From the NCBI GenBank assembly GCA_045658645.1, contig JAZOVJ010000060.1:1-35653 (forward strand): a DNA stretch of 35,653 nucleotides, read 5' to 3'. The translations under genes and the position numbers were made by a program. The stretch is from UBA1738 sp045658645 (GTDB lineage: Bacteria > Bacillota > Clostridia > UBA1381). The notes beneath the pieces were generated by a model. The model was not told where the DNA came from and did no database searches. It saw only the letters and a list, made by a program, of their open reading frames with translations. Shown one piece after another: positions 33,998 through 35,653 of the stretch. Every line of letters begins with the position of its first letter. Positions within the stretch are counted from its first letter, which is position 1.

Positions 33998-35416
33998 ATG
34001 TATAATCCCAAATCGCCCAAAGCAGAAGATTTTATAAATCACGAAGAAATCCTCAATACCTTAAAGTATGCCGAGGAGAACAAAACCAACCGTGAGCTTA
34101 TAAAATCAGTTATAGAAAAAGCCAGGGACAAAAAAGGTCTTTCACACCGTGAGGCTGTTCTTTTACTGGATTGCGAGTATGAAGACTTAAACGAAGAAAT
34201 TTACGCTTTGGCTAAAAAAATCAAAGACGATTTTTACGGCAACCGTATCGTTATGTTTGCGCCGTTATACCTTTCAAACTACTGCGTAAACGGATGCGTT
34301 TATTGTCCGTATCACTACCAGAACAAGCATATCGCAAGAAAAAAGCTTACTCAGGAAGAAATCAAGCGTGAGGTTATTGCACTTCAGGATATGGGGCATA
34401 AGCGTCTTGCCATTGAGTCGGGCGAAGACCCTGTAAATAACCCGATTGAATACATCTTGGAAAGTATTAAAACTATTTACAGCATTAAGCATAAGAACGG
34501 TGCAATCCGCCGTGTTAACGTAAATATTGCGGCGACCACCGTTGAAAATTACCAAAAGCTTAAGGATGCAGGCATCGGAACATATATTCTGTTCCAGGAA
34601 ACCTATCACAAGGAAAGCTATGAGAAGCTTCATCCTACAGGTCCGAAGCACAACTACGCTTACCACACCGAAGCTATGGACAGAGCTATGGAGGGTGGCA
34701 TTGATGACGTTGGTCTTGGGGTATTGTTCGGGCTTGAGCTTTACCGATATGAGCTTGCAGGATTATTGATGCACGCAGAACACTTAGAAGCGGTTCACGG
34801 CGTTGGTCCGCATACCATAAGTGTTCCGAGAATACGTCACGCAGATGATATTGATGCAGATTCTTTTGACAACGGCATCAGCGATGATATTTTCGCAAAA
34901 ATCATTGCAGTTATCAGAATTTCCGTTCCGTATACAGGTATGATTATCTCAACACGTGAAAGCAAGGCTTGCCGCGAACGTGCTTTAGAGCTTGGTGTTT
35001 CACAGATAAGCGGCGGTTCAAAAACCAGCGTTGGCGGTTATGTTGAGCCGGAGCCTGAAGACGATAAGTCAGAACAGTTTGACGTTGAGGATAAGAGAAC
35101 ATTGGATGAAATCGTGCATTGGCTTATTGATATGGGGCATATCCCGAGTTTCTGTACCGCCTGCTACCGTGAAGGCAGAACAGGTGACAGATTTATGAGC
35201 CTTTGCAAGAGCGGGCAGATATTAAACTGCTGTCACCCGAATGCTCTTATGACCCTGATGGAATATCTTGAAGACTACGCTTCAAAGGAAACCCGTGAAG
35301 CAGGTATCAAGATGATTGAGGCAGAAATTGAAAAAGTGCCAAACGAAAAGGTTAAGGCAATCGCCAAGGAAAATCTTAAAAAGATTGTCGAAGGCAGCCG
35401 TGATTTCAGATTTTAA
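33998..35416 (+). CDS. hydG: [FeFe]-hydrogenase H-cluster maturase HydG
   Basis: HydG is a radical SAM tyrosine lyase that makes the CO and CN ligands of the hydrogenase H-cluster. The 472-aa length is normal. The radical SAM cluster motif is CVNGCVYC (C-x3-C-x2-C) near residue 95 in SNYCVNGCVYCPYHYQN. The HydG-specific C-terminal auxiliary cluster motif appears as CTACYREGRTGDRFMSLCKSGQILNCC at about residues 386-412. SGEDPVNNP, ILFQETYHKESYEKLHP and GVGPHTISVPRI are family signatures. GGAGG lies 6 nt before the ATG. HydE, HydF and the hydrogenase itself are not in view. The organism should be a hydrogen-metabolising anaerobe. Confidence 0.97.
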   Translation: MYNPKSPKAEDFINHEEILNTLKYAEENKTNRELIKSVIEKARDKKGLSHREAVLLLDCEYEDLNEEIYALAKKIKDDFYGNRIVMFAPLYLSNYCVNGCVYCPYHYQNKHIARKKLTQEEIKREVIALQDMGHKRLAIESGEDPVNNPIEYILESIKTIYSIKHKNGAIRRVNVNIAATTVENYQKLKDAGIGTYILFQETYHKESYEKLHPTGPKHNYAYHTEAMDRAMEGGIDDVGLGVLFGLELYRYELAGLLMHAEHLEAVHGVGPHTISVPRIRHADDIDADSFDNGISDDIFAKIIAVIRISVPYTGMIISTRESKACRERALELGVSQISGGSKTSVGGYVEPEPEDDKSEQFDVEDKRTLDEIVHWLIDMGHIPSFCTACYREGRTGDRFMSLCKSGQILNCCHPNALMTLMEYLEDYASKETREAGIKMIEAEIEKVPNEKVKAIAKENLKKIVEGSRDFRF

Positions 35417-35425
35417 CAGCATTCT

Positions 35426-35459
35426 AAAAGTCCTCCGAAGTATCGGAGGACTTTTAATT
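35426..35459 (+). terminator. Terminator of hydG
   Basis: A perfect 13-bp stem (35426-35438 with 35443-35455) with loop AGTA ends in TTTTAATT, 9 nt after the hydG stop codon. Confidence 0.9.
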
Positions 35460-35466
35460 GTGCGTC

Positions 35467-35486
35467 ATTTGTGATATAACACAAAT
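35467..35486. repeat. Short inverted repeat between two terminators
   Basis: ATTTGTG (35467-35473) and CACAAAT (35480-35486) flank ATATAA. It could be an operator or an incidental palindrome. No gene starts near it. Confidence 0.3.
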
Positions 35487-35512
35487 CTCTCGTTTTGTAA
35501 ACATCTTTATGC

Positions 35513-35541
35513 AAAAAACCACGCTTTAAAAGCGTGGTTTT
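35513..35541 (-). terminator. Terminator of the right-edge gene
   Basis: A 12-bp stem (35515-35526 with 35530-35541) with a TAA loop lies just after the stop codon of the partial gene; on the minus strand it ends in T6. Confidence 0.88.
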
Positions 35542-35547
35542 AATTTA

Positions 35548-35653
35548 TTAGTTCTTCGGCTTAAAGAATGATGGGACGTTTACATTGTCCATACTTGGCT
35601 TTAAGGTTCTTGAGAAGATTGCATCGTCATCGTTTGATGCTAAAAAGCTTGGT
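35548..35653 (-). CDS. ftsZ: C-terminal end of an FtsZ-like protein (partial)
   Basis: The stop codon TAA is at 35550-35548 and 34 codons are in view, running off the window. The peptide ends LKPSMDNVNVPSFFKPKN. FtsZ proteins end in a variable linker and a conserved peptide of the form D-I-P-x-F-L/F-R/K that binds SepF, FtsA and ZapD. 'VNVPSFFKPK' after an acidic linker (SNDDDAIF) fits that pattern well. The identity rests on this tail only, so other proteins cannot be excluded. Confidence 0.5.
   Translation of the reverse strand, partial: PSFLASNDDDAIFSRTLKPSMDNVNVPSFFKPKN

Noticed and set aside
1..35653. tRNA, rRNA, CRISPR arrays, insertion sequences or prophage genes
   Set aside because: I read both strands for cloverleaf ends, regular direct repeats, transposase or integrase motifs and found none.

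Overview
The window reads as chromosomal DNA of an anaerobic, low-to-moderate-GC Firmicute of the class Clostridia, probably a gut commensal. The signs are a DivIVA/SepF/YlmH division block, a TRAP (MtrB) homologue, Lon/EngB pairing, a membrane pyrophosphatase, FeoAB and the [FeFe]-hydrogenase maturase HydG. Genes have strong GGAGG-type ribosome sites, and several promoters fit sigma-A consensus with exactly 17-nt spacers. I see no phage, insertion sequence, CRISPR array, tRNA or rRNA.

Layout. 1-755: a mostly non-coding accessory strip with tandem hairpins, a promoter driving a roughly 155-nt structured RNA that ends in a UUCG terminator, one unrecognised 84-aa gene, and a second cluster of hairpins. 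756-10271 (minus strand): an eight-gene unit read lon-engB-hlyD-like-yggS-sepF-ylmH-divIVA-ileS, covering proteolysis, ribosome assembly, division and isoleucine charging. 10304-14212 (minus): mtrB, a 58-aa DUF2007-like gene, pfkA, a decayed manA, a ROK sugar kinase and a 2-hydroxyacid dehydrogenase. 14229-20270 (minus): a Na/Pi cotransporter, a nitroreductase and dnaE. 20272-22450 (minus): hppA alone, with its own promoter and terminator. 22587-24941 (plus): feoAB, ending at a terminator shared with the convergent small alarmone synthetase gene (minus, to 25709). 25745-32625 (minus): gltX-glnS-PLP aminotransferase-trpS-tagO-like, with a probable dispersed repeat between glnS and the aminotransferase gene. 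32833-35416 (plus): an unknown propeller-like protein with a coiled-coil tail, then hydG behind its own promoter and a structured leader. The right edge holds the last 34 codons of a minus-strand gene that ends like FtsZ.

How it fits together. Most genes are core housekeeping: four aminoacyl-tRNA synthetases, the replicative polymerase, glycolysis, division-site proteins and ion/phosphate homeostasis. The items most worth a second look are the promoter-hairpin-terminator RNA at 135-326, the TRAP homologue with Asn at a normally RNA-contacting Arg position and an unusual pfkA neighbourhood, the fossil manA, the hydG leader with competing pairings, and the unknown gene at 32833. None of the four synthetase genes has room for a T-box where its start lies close behind another gene.
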